Assembly (NCBI RefSeq): GCF_017776525.1
Contig: NZ_JACVEW010000020.1
Location: 1-64,000 of the forward strand
DNA: 64,000 nucleotides
Source: Marinobacterium alkalitolerans
GTDB taxonomy: Bacteria > Pseudomonadota > Gammaproteobacteria > Pseudomonadales > Balneatricaceae
Reading direction: 5' to 3'
Of the stretch, positions 54,906-64,000 are shown one piece after another. The notes beneath the pieces were generated by a model. That model saw only the letters and a program-made list of their open reading frames with translations, had not been told where the DNA came from and did no database searches. Each line of letters opens with the position of its first letter. The stretch's first letter is position 1. The position numbers and the translations under genes were made by a program.

Positions 54906-55529
54906 ATGGATCTCTTCAGTGCGGATGAACACGACCTGATCGTAGAGCTGATGAACCTGGGCGTTGGGCGTGCAGCTCATGCCCTGTCTCAGCTGGTCAA
55001 TGACGAAGTACTGCTGTCAGTCCCACGGCTTGAATTCATCTCCGTGCCGGAAGCGCAGGAAGCCTTTCGCAAGGATCTGCCCCCCTTCCTCGCGGGCGTA
55101 CTGCAGGATTTTGAAGGCTTTATTAATGGCCGAGCGGCACTTCTGTTTCCGGAAGCCCGAAGCCTTGAGCTCGTGAACGCCATGATTGGTGAAGAGCTGT
55201 CGGCCGATGAAATTACCGAGCTGGAACAGGAGACGCTGGCAGAACTGGGCAACATTCTGTTGAACCACTGTCTGGCAACTCTGGCCAACCAGCTCAAGCA
55301 ACAGGTTCAGACCGACATTCCCCGTGCGTTCAGCAGCAGCGTCAGCGAGCTGCCCGGTAACCTGAGCCTGTATGACAACAATGATGACAACACGCTCGTC
55401 ATGCTGGTGCAGATCGACTTCAGCCTCCGCAACAGCGCTCTGCGTGGCTATCTGGCCTTTGTGATCGACCTGCAGTCGGCCGACAGTTTCTTGCATGCAC
55501 TGAGGGAATACCTTGCCGAGCTCCTCTGA
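54906..55529 (+). CDS. CheC-like receiver phosphatase
   Basis: A 207-residue protein of the CheC/CheX/FliY phosphatase group. The N-terminal active-site pattern D-x3-E-x2-N-x22-P is exact (D10, E14, N17, P40). A second copy near residues 110-140 fits E-x3-E-x2-N-x22-P, with Glu in place of Asp/Ser. It should dephosphorylate a CheY-like receiver, most likely the one encoded directly upstream with no gap. CheC is rare in gammaproteobacterial chemotaxis, which uses CheZ. Confidence 0.88.
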   Translation: MDLFSADEHDLIVELMNLGVGRAAHALSQLVNDEVLLSVPRLEFISVPEAQEAFRKDLPPFLAGVLQDFEGFINGRAALLFPEARSLELVNAMIGEELSADEITELEQETLAELGNILLNHCLATLANQLKQQVQTDIPRAFSSSVSELPGNLSLYDNNDDNTLVMLVQIDFSLRNSALRGYLAFVIDLQSADSFLHALREYLAELL

Positions 55530-56985
55530 AACAGCCAGTGACTGCCTGGCCAGTATTCTGGATCATATCGACTGCACGGAACTTCTGCACAGTCTGGACG
55601 GTGGCGTTCTGCTGTTGAACCGTCGCTGCCAAATCGTTTTCTGTAACCGCTGGATAAGCCAACACATCGGGCTGGGTGACGACGAGCTGATTGGCAAAAC
55701 CCTGGCCCAGCTTTACCCGGGCCAGATTGCACCGGCATTGCAGGAAGCAATCGAGAACGCCTGCCTGTATCGCATGGGACGCATTTTGTCCTACCAGCTG
55801 CACAAGCGCCTGCTGCCTCTGAGACAGCGAACGCCCTCAGGCGAGCTGCGCCCCCTGCACCAGTCCATTCTGATCAGGCCCCTGAGCGAGAGCGACCTGA
55901 CCCTGATTCAGGTGCATGACATCACCAATGCGGTCAAGCGAGAGCAGCATCTGCGTGCAAGTGAGCGCGTGCTGAGGCTGGAGCGAAAGGTGCTGGAGCT
56001 GATTGCGACCGGTGACAGCATGGACGATGTGCTGACCGAGATCTGCACCACCATCGAAACACTCCTGCCATCCGTACACAGCGCCATCCTGCTGCTGGAC
56101 GAGGACGGCAAATCGCTGTCGGTCAGATGTGCGCCCAGTCTGCCACCTGCGTTCATGAAACGGGAAAAAGGCCTGAGGGTTGGCCCCGGCGGGACCACCT
56201 GTACCCAGTCCATACAGCACCGCGCCCTGACCATCACCCCTGACATTGGCAGCGATGAGCTGTGGCGCCCCTTCGCTGAAGAAGCCAAGCGGATGAATAT
56301 CGCAGCCTGCTGGGCGCAGCCAATTGTGGCGGCGTATGACGAAGTGCTGGGAGTTCTGGCCTGCTACCCTGAATGCCCGTCCTCCCCCTCGGATGCCGAC
56401 AAGCTCCTGCTGCAACGCATGGCCAACCTGACCGCCATTACGCTGGAGCGCCACAAGCGTATTGAGCGCATTCGCTTTCTGGCCATGCACGACCCGCTCA
56501 CCGGCTTGCCCAACCGCAGTCTGCTGAATGAGCTGCTGGGTCGTAACCTGAGACGCGCGCACCGTGAAGGGAACCGTTTTGCCCTCATGTTTATCGATCT
56601 GGACGGTTTCAAGGAGATCAACGACCACCACGGCCATGATGCCGGGGACGACCTGCTGTCCGTACTTTCAGGCCGCATGACGGATCAGCTGAGAGGGACC
56701 GATACCTGTGCGCGTATCGGGGGTGACGAGTTTGTGATAATGCTGGAAACCGTACACTCGCCGGAATCGGCACAACTGGTTGCCGAAAAGATACTGACCA
56801 AACTGAACTCACCGGTTCAGCGCGGACCGCTCTGCTTGCAGGTATCAGCTTCCATCGGCATTGCGCTCTACCCTGATCACGGCGTTTCAGCAGACGCTCT
56901 TCTGACACATGCAGATGATGCCATGTACAAGGCAAAAGCCGAGGGTAAAAACTGCTGGCAGCTTGCCAACCCTAATGGGCAATAA
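55513..56985 (+). CDS. Diguanylate cyclase with PAS and GAF domains
   Basis: A 490-residue cytoplasmic enzyme: PAS (about 15-135), GAF (about 155-310, with CAPSLPPAFMKREKGLRVGP) and GGDEF (about 325-485). The active site RIGGDEFVIML is intact and the product-inhibition site RGTD lies five residues before it. It makes cyclic di-GMP from GTP. It overlaps cheC by 17 bases, so receiver, phosphatase and cyclase are one transcription unit. Confidence 0.93.
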   Translation: MPSSSETASDCLASILDHIDCTELLHSLDGGVLLLNRRCQIVFCNRWISQHIGLGDDELIGKTLAQLYPGQIAPALQEAIENACLYRMGRILSYQLHKRLLPLRQRTPSGELRPLHQSILIRPLSESDLTLIQVHDITNAVKREQHLRASERVLRLERKVLELIATGDSMDDVLTEICTTIETLLPSVHSAILLLDEDGKSLSVRCAPSLPPAFMKREKGLRVGPGGTTCTQSIQHRALTITPDIGSDELWRPFAEEAKRMNIAACWAQPIVAAYDEVLGVLACYPECPSSPSDADKLLLQRMANLTAITLERHKRIERIRFLAMHDPLTGLPNRSLLNELLGRNLRRAHREGNRFALMFIDLDGFKEINDHHGHDAGDDLLSVLSGRMTDQLRGTDTCARIGGDEFVIMLETVHSPESAQLVAEKILTKLNSPVQRGPLCLQVSASIGIALYPDHGVSADALLTHADDAMYKAKAEGKNCWQLANPNGQ

Positions 56986-57108
56986 GCCCTGCTGTGATCA
57001 ACAAGCGCCGGTGGCGCGCTTCAGGCTACAGGCAGGGCGCATGTTGACCGGCAGCTCTATCCATTGCTTCAAAGGCCGGATTACTCAGCCATCCGGCAAT
57101 GCCCAGTC

Positions 57109-58851
57109 TCAGTTGTCAATTTGCTGCATGGATTTGGACAACTGATCCACTTTTTTACGTGTTTCCGCCACCAGCTGGCTGATCTGTTCCGCGGACTGGC
57201 TGGAGCGTTGTGCCAACTGGCGTACCTCATCGGCTACTACCGAAAAGCCTCGTCCGGCTTCACCTGCTCGAGCGGCCTCAATGGCGGCATTCAAGGCAAG
57301 CAGGTTGGTCTGATCGGCGATCTGACCAATGGTTTCCACTATACCGGCAATATTATCACTGGCCTCCTCCACCGACTGCATGGAATTGAGCGTCTGCCTT
57401 ACTGCCTCATGACGATCCGATACATCAATGCCGAAAGCCACGATACGCGTGGTTTCCCCTTTGAAGTTTCTCAGTGCACAGAACATCAGATCCATTGACA
57501 ATGGTTTCCGACCATCCACGTCTATTGAGGACCTGACAGAAACACGGCCTTCGCTGGAAAGTGCTTCATACTCCGCCGGTGTCATCTCCCCCCATACGGT
57601 CTCACCCGCTTTTTGAAGGGCGTGTGTACCCACTCGGGATTCAAACAGTGGATTGGCACGCTCAAAGTGACCATTCGGAGAAAACTCGAGCATCATTAAC
57701 GTTTCGCTAATCGCACCCAGCCGTGTGGAAGCTTCAAGCGCATGCAGTTTGGTTTCCGTGATATCTGCCTGAACGGAGATGAATTTTTCAAGCCTCCCTG
57801 CCTGATCCATTACGGGAGAAATCGAGAGGGATATCCAATAAGGCTCGCCCGACTTGTTATAGTTCAAGATCTCGTCATAGAACGGTTCTTGCCGCGCCAG
57901 GTGATCGCGAATTCGAGTAATGGTTTCCTGACTGGTTGCCTCTCCCTGCAGGAACTCACCGGGCTTGCGTCCCTTAATCTCATCAAGCGCATACCCGGTC
58001 ATGCGCTCAAAGCCATTGTTCACATATTCGATGCGTCCTGAAGCCCCTGTAATCACGACCGAGTTTTCGGTTTCGTCTGCAACCAGGCTGAGCATTTTCA
58101 TTTCATCGCGCCTGACCACTTCCGCAGTGATGTCACGCAGGAAGGCTGTGTACGTAATGTGTTCACCAACCTTCACTTTTGAAAGAGACAAAAGCCCCCA
58201 GCGCAATGAACCATCCTGGCGCTCAATCTGCACCTCTCGAGAGGTGCCTACAATACGATCCTGTCCCGTGTCACGGTTATGCTGAACATACTGGTCATGC
58301 CTGGCCTGGTGCACTGCCGGCACCAGCATGCTGACATTCCGGCCGATCACCTCATCACGGCCATACCCCCACAACGTCTCGGCCGCAGCATTGAAAAACG
58401 TGACATGGTTGTGCTCATCAATTGAAACAACAGCATCCAGCGCCTGCTCCAGTGTCTGATACATCGTTTCTCGCGCTTCTCGTTCAGCACTGATATCACG
58501 TACGAAGGCACTGTAATATTGCTTGCGACCACGCTTGATCCCGGAAAGAGACAGGGATACCCAGACACGGCTGCCATCCTTGCGCTCTATCTCAACCTCA
58601 CGAAAAGATCCTACAATCCGGTTTTCGCCCGTCTCGCGATGACGGTCGACATAGCGGTCATGAGAACCACGGTGCTCCGGTGGCACCAGCATCGCTACGT
58701 TCTTGCCAATCACTTCCCGTCGAGAGTAGCCCCACAACCGCTCTGCTGCATCGTTATACTCAATCACTCTGTTTTCGTGATCAATCATCACGAATGCTTC
58801 AAGCGCCTGTTCAAGCGTTTTTTGTGCAGCCTTGCCGGCAAAGTCAAACAT
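57109..58851 (-). CDS. Soluble multi-PAS methyl-accepting chemotaxis protein
   Basis: A 580-residue protein without membrane helices: two closely similar PAS domains (about 10-110 and 132-235, both with [24 protein letters not shown] starts), a third PAS (about 250-370), a fourth weaker one (375-480), then a short MCP signalling module ([20 protein letters not shown] near residue 525). HAMP is absent. The plan resembles BdlA, the Pseudomonas biofilm dispersion sensor. The start at ATG 58851 is preferred; M at 58899 or 58920 is possible. The PAS domains may bind haem or FAD, but no ligand residue can be assigned with certainty. Confidence 0.88.
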   Translation of the reverse strand: MFDFAGKAAQKTLEQALEAFVMIDHENRVIEYNDAAERLWGYSRREVIGKNVAMLVPPEHRGSHDRYVDRHRETGENRIVGSFREVEIERKDGSRVWVSLSLSGIKRGRKQYYSAFVRDISAEREARETMYQTLEQALDAVVSIDEHNHVTFFNAAAETLWGYGRDEVIGRNVSMLVPAVHQARHDQYVQHNRDTGQDRIVGTSREVQIERQDGSLRWGLLSLSKVKVGEHITYTAFLRDITAEVVRRDEMKMLSLVADETENSVVITGASGRIEYVNNGFERMTGYALDEIKGRKPGEFLQGEATSQETITRIRDHLARQEPFYDEILNYNKSGEPYWISLSISPVMDQAGRLEKFISVQADITETKLHALEASTRLGAISETLMMLEFSPNGHFERANPLFESRVGTHALQKAGETVWGEMTPAEYEALSSEGRVSVRSSIDVDGRKPLSMDLMFCALRNFKGETTRIVAFGIDVSDRHEAVRQTLNSMQSVEEASDNIAGIVETIGQIADQTNLLALNAAIEAARAGEAGRGFSVVADEVRQLAQRSSQSAEQISQLVAETRKKVDQLSKSMQQIDN

Positions 58852-58974
58852 AATGCGGAGGCCCCCCAGCAAAATCGATTCAGTTGCACCCAGCAGCATA
58901 CAGCGTTGCGAAATGCACACAATAGTTTAATCAGAACTCTGTTAGCCCGTACTAATGTAATCGGATCACTTGAC

Positions 58975-58997
58975 TAAAAAAGGGCCCGAAGGCCCTT
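58975..58997 (-). terminator. Terminator of the copper receptor gene
   Basis: On the minus strand AAGGGCC-ttcg-GGCCCTT, a UUCG tetraloop hairpin, is followed by TTTT. It lies 27 bases after the oprC stop. Confidence 0.93.
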
Positions 58998-59023
58998 GCG
59001 TTGAACCACACGGGGAAATGTGT

Positions 59024-60988
59024 TCAGAACCGCGCAGTCAAACGTAACCAAGCTGTTCGACCCGGCTCATTCACCTGCGCCGTATTGCCCAGCGCATCCT
59101 CTCGATTGAGATGATAGGCGTAGGCCTTGTCGAACAGGTTATTGATGCCAGCACCCACTGACACCGAAGGGTTAAAATCGTAACCGGCATTCAGGTTGAC
59201 CACTCCGTAACCCGGTGTTTTACGCACATCCAGACCATCACAGTCTGCCGCCAGGCAGACGTCACCTTGCTGTGCCGCCACCTCCCACTCAACACCGGCG
59301 CGCAACGCATCGCGACGGTAATCAAGCGCCAGCGTGGCCGTCAGCGGGGGGATTTGAGACAGGTCTGTATTATCATCCAGATTGCGTCCCTTGACCCAGG
59401 AGACACCGTTACGCAACTGCAATGTCGGTGTCAGCTGCCACGCCAGATCAAAGTCGATTCCCATTAACGCCGCATCGATATTTTCATAGCTGGTGCCGGT
59501 TTCATTTAATCCGGCCGTGCGATTGATGTAATCATCGACACGGTTGTAATAGCCTGCCAGCGACCAGCTCAGATCAGCCTGCTCAGACAGCAGTACCAAC
59601 TCAAGCTGGTGATGTTTCTCAGGATCCAACGCTGGATTCCCTGACCAGCCGCCACTGCCACTGATGTATCGTTCCGTTGCATCTGCAGTACGCACACTTC
59701 GGGAGATGGTTGACTCCATACGGTACTGACCATTTAATCGCTGCGTCCAGGTCACAAACCCGCTGAGGTTATTTTCATCAATGGTTTCATTATCAGCCAG
59801 ACGTTTGGTATCCACCTGCACGTAATCGTATCGCATGCCAGCCGTAATCAGATTCCCCTGACCCGTCCACCGCTTCACTTCACCGAAAAGGCCGGTCTGA
59901 CGGATGTTCACATCAGGCCAGAGCACACCCACTTCGGTTGTTGACCCATCCATATTTACTCTGAGACGTGAACCGTCACGTGTGTTGTCCTGGTGGTCGA
60001 CACCCCACTGAATCTGGTGCCCACCCAGCCAACTTTCAATCAGAATCCGTCCCCCCAGGGTATCTGAGCTGGTCGGTGCAGCCATCTGCATCGGCATGCC
60101 CATCATGACTGGCGCTGCTCGCAGGCTGTAGTTATCCATCAGGTGATTGATGTCCGAGCGATACAGCTCTGCCCGCACTCGCTGAAACAGGGGGTGGTCA
60201 GAAGCGTGATCCAGCTTCAGCCGCAGCGTTTCGGCATCGCTGTAGGGCGAGTCCATACCGGCACCGGGAAAGAGAACATCTTCCTCGTTGACCTGCTCAT
60301 AACTGGCCTCCAGCCAGGTGGTGTCAGCGACTTTCGCGCCAACCATCAAGGCATTGCTCTTCGTTTCGTAGGAGGTACGAACGTCGTCGCCATTACCATC
60401 ATCATAGTTGTCGGCATCGGCGCTTTCGGTTACAAAACGCAGGTAACCGCTATCGCTTCCAGCCGCCAGATCTGCCGAAAGGTTCGTGGTTTCACTATTA
60501 CTGGAATAGGCCGCTGAGACCTGCCCCCGATAGGGCTTATCTGCATCCAAACCCGGACGCTCTCGCTCAAACAGTACCGTTCCCCCCGTACCTCCCGGAC
60601 CGTAAATCACACTGCGGTTGCCCTTGATGACCGTCACGCGGTCATAGCTTTCTGCAGCGGTATAGGTCGTGGGTGGGTCCATACGGTTGGGACAACCGCC
60701 ATAGAGGTAGGCGCCATCGAGCACAATGTTCAGCTGATTCTGCTTCTGGCCACGGATAACCGGATCAATACCACGCCCCCCCATTCGCGAGCCTGAAACA
60801 CCATTAACGGCGCGCAGCAGGTCGCCACCATCACTGCTGGGTGATGCCTGCAGCAACTCCGTGTCCGCCGTTACTTCAACGGAAGACACCGGCAGCGGCT
60901 TGCTGACTTCCAAGACCTCTTCTGCCATCACCTGTCCAGCAATAGCGCTCATAATGGCAAGTGCCAGGCTTGAGTATTTGGGTTGCAT
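59024..60988 (-). CDS. oprC: TonB-dependent copper receptor (OprC/NosA type)
   Basis: A 654-residue outer-membrane receptor with signal peptide, plug (about 45-150) and a 22-strand barrel ending in Phe (LRLTARF). The plug has GGCPNRMDPPTTY, in which C99 and M103 form the CxxxM copper site of Pseudomonas OprC; H282 and M284 (NHLMD) form the matching HxM. A Met-rich external loop (VMMGMPMQM, about 294-302) may collect copper. It imports copper, useful for denitrification or oxidases. It has its own UUCG terminator. It is divergent from gcvP. Confidence 0.93.
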   Translation of the reverse strand: MQPKYSSLALAIMSAIAGQVMAEEVLEVSKPLPVSSVEVTADTELLQASPSSDGGDLLRAVNGVSGSRMGGRGIDPVIRGQKQNQLNIVLDGAYLYGGCPNRMDPPTTYTAAESYDRVTVIKGNRSVIYGPGGTGGTVLFERERPGLDADKPYRGQVSAAYSSNSETTNLSADLAAGSDSGYLRFVTESADADNYDDGNGDDVRTSYETKSNALMVGAKVADTTWLEASYEQVNEEDVLFPGAGMDSPYSDAETLRLKLDHASDHPLFQRVRAELYRSDINHLMDNYSLRAAPVMMGMPMQMAAPTSSDTLGGRILIESWLGGHQIQWGVDHQDNTRDGSRLRVNMDGSTTEVGVLWPDVNIRQTGLFGEVKRWTGQGNLITAGMRYDYVQVDTKRLADNETIDENNLSGFVTWTQRLNGQYRMESTISRSVRTADATERYISGSGGWSGNPALDPEKHHQLELVLLSEQADLSWSLAGYYNRVDDYINRTAGLNETGTSYENIDAALMGIDFDLAWQLTPTLQLRNGVSWVKGRNLDDNTDLSQIPPLTATLALDYRRDALRAGVEWEVAAQQGDVCLAADCDGLDVRKTPGYGVVNLNAGYDFNPSVSVGAGINNLFDKAYAYHLNREDALGNTAQVNEPGRTAWLRLTARF

Positions 60989-61053
60989 ATCAACGGTCCC
61001 TGAATGGTTTCAAATGGCAGCCATTCTAAAAACCAGTGGATATTGCGGGAATG

Positions 61054-61066
61054 TGACACGATGTCG
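61054..61066. promoter_or_regulatory. Imperfect inverted repeat upstream of oprC
   Basis: TGACA-cga-TGTCG lies 66-78 bases before the oprC start, in the region shared with gcvP. A two-component copper regulator is one candidate binder, but I cannot assign it firmly. Confidence 0.3.
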
Positions 61067-61154
61067 CAGGGAGGGGACCAAGGGATACTCCAACCGCTCG
61101 GCCGTCCCTGTTAAGATAGCGCCGATTTCGTGAACCATTCAGGATTGCCACACC

Positions 61155-64000
61155 ATGAACGATCAGAGCCTGTCACCGCTGCACACGCTGGAGCAGCAGG
61201 ATGCCTTCATCGGACGCCATATCGGTCCTTCCGCTGACGAAACCGCTGCCATGCTGGAAACACTGGGCGTTGAAAGCCTCGACGCTCTGATCAGCGAGAC
61301 CGTGCCGGAGGCTATTCGCGTGGAGCAGCCTATTCCGCTGCCGGGCCCGAAAACGGAACAGCAGGCGCTGGCCGAGCTCAAGGAAATTGCCTCACAGAAC
61401 CAGATCAAGCGCTCGCTGATCGGTATGGGCTATGCCGATACACTGGTGCCCAATGTAATTCTGCGCAACGTGCTGGAAAACCCGGGCTGGTATACCGCTT
61501 ATACGCCCTACCAGCCGGAGGTATCCCAGGGCCGTCTCGAAGCGATCCTGAACTTCCAGCAGGCGGTGCTGGATCTGACCGGTCTGGACCTGGCCAACGC
61601 ATCTCTGCTGGATGAAGCCACGGCTGCGGCGGAAGCGATGACACTGTGCAAGCGCATGAGCAAGGCCAAGCGGGCCAATGCGTTTCTGGTCGATGCCGAA
61701 GTGCACCCGCAAACCATCAGCGTAATCCAGACCCGTGCCGAACCGCTGGGCTATGACGTGATCGTGGGTGACGTTGAATCACTGATTGATGAACATGACG
61801 CCTTTGGCGTTGTGGTTCAGTACCCCGGCACAACCGGTGCGGTACGCAACTTCGAGCCTCTGATCGAGAAGGCCCATGCGAAAAAGGCGCTGGTGTGTGC
61901 CGCAGCCGACCTGCTCAGCCTGGTACTGCTGAAATCACCGGGTGAAATGGGGGCCGACGTGGTATTCGGTTCCGCCCAGCGTTTTGGCGTCCCCATGGGC
62001 TACGGCGGTCCTCACGCCGCATTTTTTGCTACCCGTGACGCCTACAAACGCTCCGTACCGGGCCGTATTATCGGCGTGTCTGTGGATACCCGCGGCAACC
62101 CGGCCCTGCGCATGGCGATGCAGACCCGTGAACAGCATATCCGCCGTGAAAAGGCGACCTCCAACATCTGCACCGCGCAGGTACTGCTGGCCAACATGGC
62201 GGCCTTCTATGCCATCTATCACGGTCCTGAAGGGCTGAAAACCATCGCCAGCCGCGTCCATCGCCTGACGGATCTGCTGGCGGCCGGCCTGAAGCTGAAA
62301 GGTCTGGAACTGGCCCACGACACCTGGTTCGATACCCTGACCCTGAACGCCGGCAATGATCGCGATCGCCTCTACCAGAGTGCCCAGTCAGCAGGCTTCA
62401 ACCTGCGCAAGCTGGGGAATACTCAGCTGGGCATCACGCTGGATGAGCGCAGTGACCGGGCTGAAGTCGAAGCCCTGTGGACTGCACTGCTGGGTGCTGA
62501 TCATGGCCTGGCTATCGAACAGCTGGATGCCGAGCTGATCGCTCGCGCAGCGAGCTCCCACAATAGCGAAGCAGACTCGACTCTCTATGTGTGCAACAGC
62601 ATCCCGACCGAACTGAAGCGCACTTCGGCTTTCCTCACTCACCCGGTCTTCAACCAGTACCACAGTGAAACCGAGATGCTGCGCTACCTGAAGCGTCTGG
62701 AAAACAAGGACCTGTCGCTGGCGCACAGCATGATCGCACTGGGTTCCTGCACCATGAAACTCAACGCCACTGCCGAGATGATCCCGGTCACCTGGCCCGA
62801 GTTCGGTGCCCTGCACCCCTTTGCCCCCGTCGATCAGGCCCTAGGCTACAAAACCATGATCGACTCGCTGGAAACCATGCTCAAGGCGATCACGGGCTTT
62901 GATGCGATCTGCATGCAGCCCAACTCGGGTGCGCAGGGCGAGTACGCGGGCCTGCTGGCCATCCGCAGCTACCACCAGTCACGAGGTGAAGCGCACCGCA
63001 ATATCTGCCTGATTCCAACCTCGGCACACGGCACCAACCCCGCCTCCGCTGCACTGGCAGGCATGAAAGTCGTACTGGTGGGCTGTGACGATCAGGGCAA
63101 CGTGGATATTGATGACCTGCGCAGCAAGGCCGAAACACATGCGGACGAGCTGTCTTGCCTGATGATCACTTACCCCTCCACACATGGTGTATACGAGGAA
63201 GGCATTCGTGAGATCTGTGACATCGTGCACCAGCAGGGTGGACAGGTGTACATGGATGGCGCCAACCTGAACGCTCAGGTGGCGGTGACACGCCCGGCGG
63301 ATATTGGGGCTGACGTTTCGCACATGAACCTGCACAAAACCTTCTGCATTCCGCACGGCGGGGGTGGCCCCGGCATGGGCCCGATTGGCGTCAAGGCCCA
63401 CCTGGCCCCCTTCGTAGCCAACCACCCAGTGGTCAACATTGAAGGCCCCGATGTCGGCAATGGGGCCGTATCGGCCGCGCCCTGGGGCAGCGCCAGCATT
63501 TTGCCGATCAGCTGGGTGTATATCGCACTGATGGGCGGCGAAGGGCTGCGCAAGGCAACCGAGATGGCGATCCTGAACGCCAACTATCTGACCCAAAAGC
63601 TGAGCGAGCACTACCCGGTGCTTTACTCCGGCCGTAACGGTCGCGTGGCACACGAGTGCATCATCGACCTGCGCCCGCTGAAGGATGCCTCTGGCATCAC
63701 TGAAGAGGACGTCGCCAAGCGCCTGATGGACTTTGGCTTCCACGCCCCGACCATGTCGTTCCCGGTACCGGGCACCCTGATGATCGAGCCGACCGAGTCC
63801 GAGTCCAAAGCCGAGCTGGATCGTTTCATTGAAGCGATGGTCAAGATTCGTGAGGAGATCGCCAGGGTCGAAACCGGCGAGCTGGATGCGGACAACAATC
63901 CGCTCAAGCACGCACCGCACACCCAGGCGGATCTGATTGATCCCGAATGGAACCGCCCCTACACCCGTGAACAGGCGGCGTTCCCGGCTGACTGGCTGAA
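61155..64000 (+). CDS. gcvP: Glycine dehydrogenase (decarboxylating), P protein; 3' end cut by window
   Basis: The first 948 codons of a P protein of about 960 residues: a homodimer-like fusion with two PLP-fold halves. It decarboxylates glycine and passes the aminomethyl group to lipoylated GcvH. The PLP Lys is in [20 protein letters not shown] (near residue 718), with [17 protein letters not shown] upstream. The start is ATG 61155. No gcvT or gcvH is visible upstream, and no glycine riboswitch core is seen in the 166-base leader, so the rest of the cleavage system is downstream or elsewhere. Confidence 0.97.
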   Translation, partial: MNDQSLSPLHTLEQQDAFIGRHIGPSADETAAMLETLGVESLDALISETVPEAIRVEQPIPLPGPKTEQQALAELKEIASQNQIKRSLIGMGYADTLVPNVILRNVLENPGWYTAYTPYQPEVSQGRLEAILNFQQAVLDLTGLDLANASLLDEATAAAEAMTLCKRMSKAKRANAFLVDAEVHPQTISVIQTRAEPLGYDVIVGDVESLIDEHDAFGVVVQYPGTTGAVRNFEPLIEKAHAKKALVCAAADLLSLVLLKSPGEMGADVVFGSAQRFGVPMGYGGPHAAFFATRDAYKRSVPGRIIGVSVDTRGNPALRMAMQTREQHIRREKATSNICTAQVLLANMAAFYAIYHGPEGLKTIASRVHRLTDLLAAGLKLKGLELAHDTWFDTLTLNAGNDRDRLYQSAQSAGFNLRKLGNTQLGITLDERSDRAEVEALWTALLGADHGLAIEQLDAELIARAASSHNSEADSTLYVCNSIPTELKRTSAFLTHPVFNQYHSETEMLRYLKRLENKDLSLAHSMIALGSCTMKLNATAEMIPVTWPEFGALHPFAPVDQALGYKTMIDSLETMLKAITGFDAICMQPNSGAQGEYAGLLAIRSYHQSRGEAHRNICLIPTSAHGTNPASAALAGMKVVLVGCDDQGNVDIDDLRSKAETHADELSCLMITYPSTHGVYEEGIREICDIVHQQGGQVYMDGANLNAQVAVTRPADIGADVSHMNLHKTFCIPHGGGGPGMGPIGVKAHLAPFVANHPVVNIEGPDVGNGAVSAAPWGSASILPISWVYIALMGGEGLRKATEMAILNANYLTQKLSEHYPVLYSGRNGRVAHECIIDLRPLKDASGITEEDVAKRLMDFGFHAPTMSFPVPGTLMIEPTESESKAELDRFIEAMVKIREEIARVETGELDADNNPLKHAPHTQADLIDPEWNRPYTREQAAFPADWL

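Noticed and set aside
62979..63920. A 313-codon minus-strand ORF at the right edge
   Set aside because: Antisense shadow of gcvP, whose plus-strand frame is open to the window edge and carries all family motifs.

Overview
The window looks like the chromosome of a motile marine gammaproteobacterium close to Oceanospirillaceae, Marinobacter or Pseudomonas. The evidence is the family content (two-subunit pyruvate carboxylase with a LysR regulator, dadA-ridA, YcgN/YcgL, dnaX-ybaB-recR, an OprC-type copper receptor, YdbH-YnbE-YdbL), the many chemotaxis and signalling proteins, and the moderately high GC content. The genus is not certain. There are no insertion sequences, prophage genes or CRISPR arrays. 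Both ends cut a gene: a Wadjet/Mks condensin subunit on the left and gcvP on the right.

Layout. 1-2.1 kb: jetA/jetB-like (MksF/MksE) genes, with an in-frame (Ala-Glu)n hexanucleotide tract running off the edge. 2.35-2.83 kb: a five-gene tRNA operon (Asn, Asn, Pro, Thr, Asp). 3-5 kb: an orphan glycosyltransferase and an ABC ATPase. 5-7.1 kb: a CbbR-type LysR divergent from an SbtA-type bicarbonate permease. 7.1-10.9 kb: a response regulator ending in a hemerythrin-like domain, overlapping a large hybrid histidine kinase. 10.9-13 kb: photolyase/cryptochrome, DUF2256 and DUF3429. 13-18 kb: M18 aminopeptidase, an FKBP lipoprotein, the Prc protease and a coiled-coil membrane protein. 18.1-19.8 kb: rpsA. 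20-24.5 kb: pycB-pycA with divergent pycR. 24.5-29.3 kb: the leftward dnaX-ybaB-recR-rnd-ycgL-ycgN operon, with a complete-looking programmed -1 frameshift signal in dnaX. 29.4-31.7 kb: an Lrp-type regulator and an alanine/glycine symporter with a long structured leader. 31.8-37.3 kb: ycjX-ycjF, ygjV, the 4.5S RNA, a LysE exporter, DUF2058 and a two-receiver regulator. 37.3-39 kb: dadA-ridA. 39.4-44 kb: a MerR-like/receiver regulator, Zur-boxed folE2, tlyA and a GNAT-nitrilase fusion. 43.6-46.1 kb: ftsA-ftsZ without ftsQ or lpxC neighbours, preceded by a perfect sigma-28-type promoter. 46.5-50.7 kb: an MCP, a small membrane protein, a K+ channel and an O-methyltransferase. 50.8-54.5 kb: ydbH-ynbE-ydbL-lpxR. 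54.5-57 kb: response regulator, CheC and diguanylate cyclase. 57-61 kb: a soluble PAS-MCP and a copper TonB receptor. 61.2 kb to the end: gcvP.

How genes work together. Alanine use is covered by an Lrp regulator, a Na+/alanine symporter, DadA and RidA. Bicarbonate use appears twice: SbtA import and pyruvate carboxylase are each controlled by a divergent CbbR/CmpR-like LysR, with operator palindromes of the same geometry at the same distance from the target gene. Signal transduction is dense, and two cassettes stand out: the hemerythrin-receiver protein with its hybrid kinase, and receiver-CheC-diguanylate cyclase. Envelope maintenance is represented by the YdbH-YnbE bridge, LpxR, Prc and FKBP.
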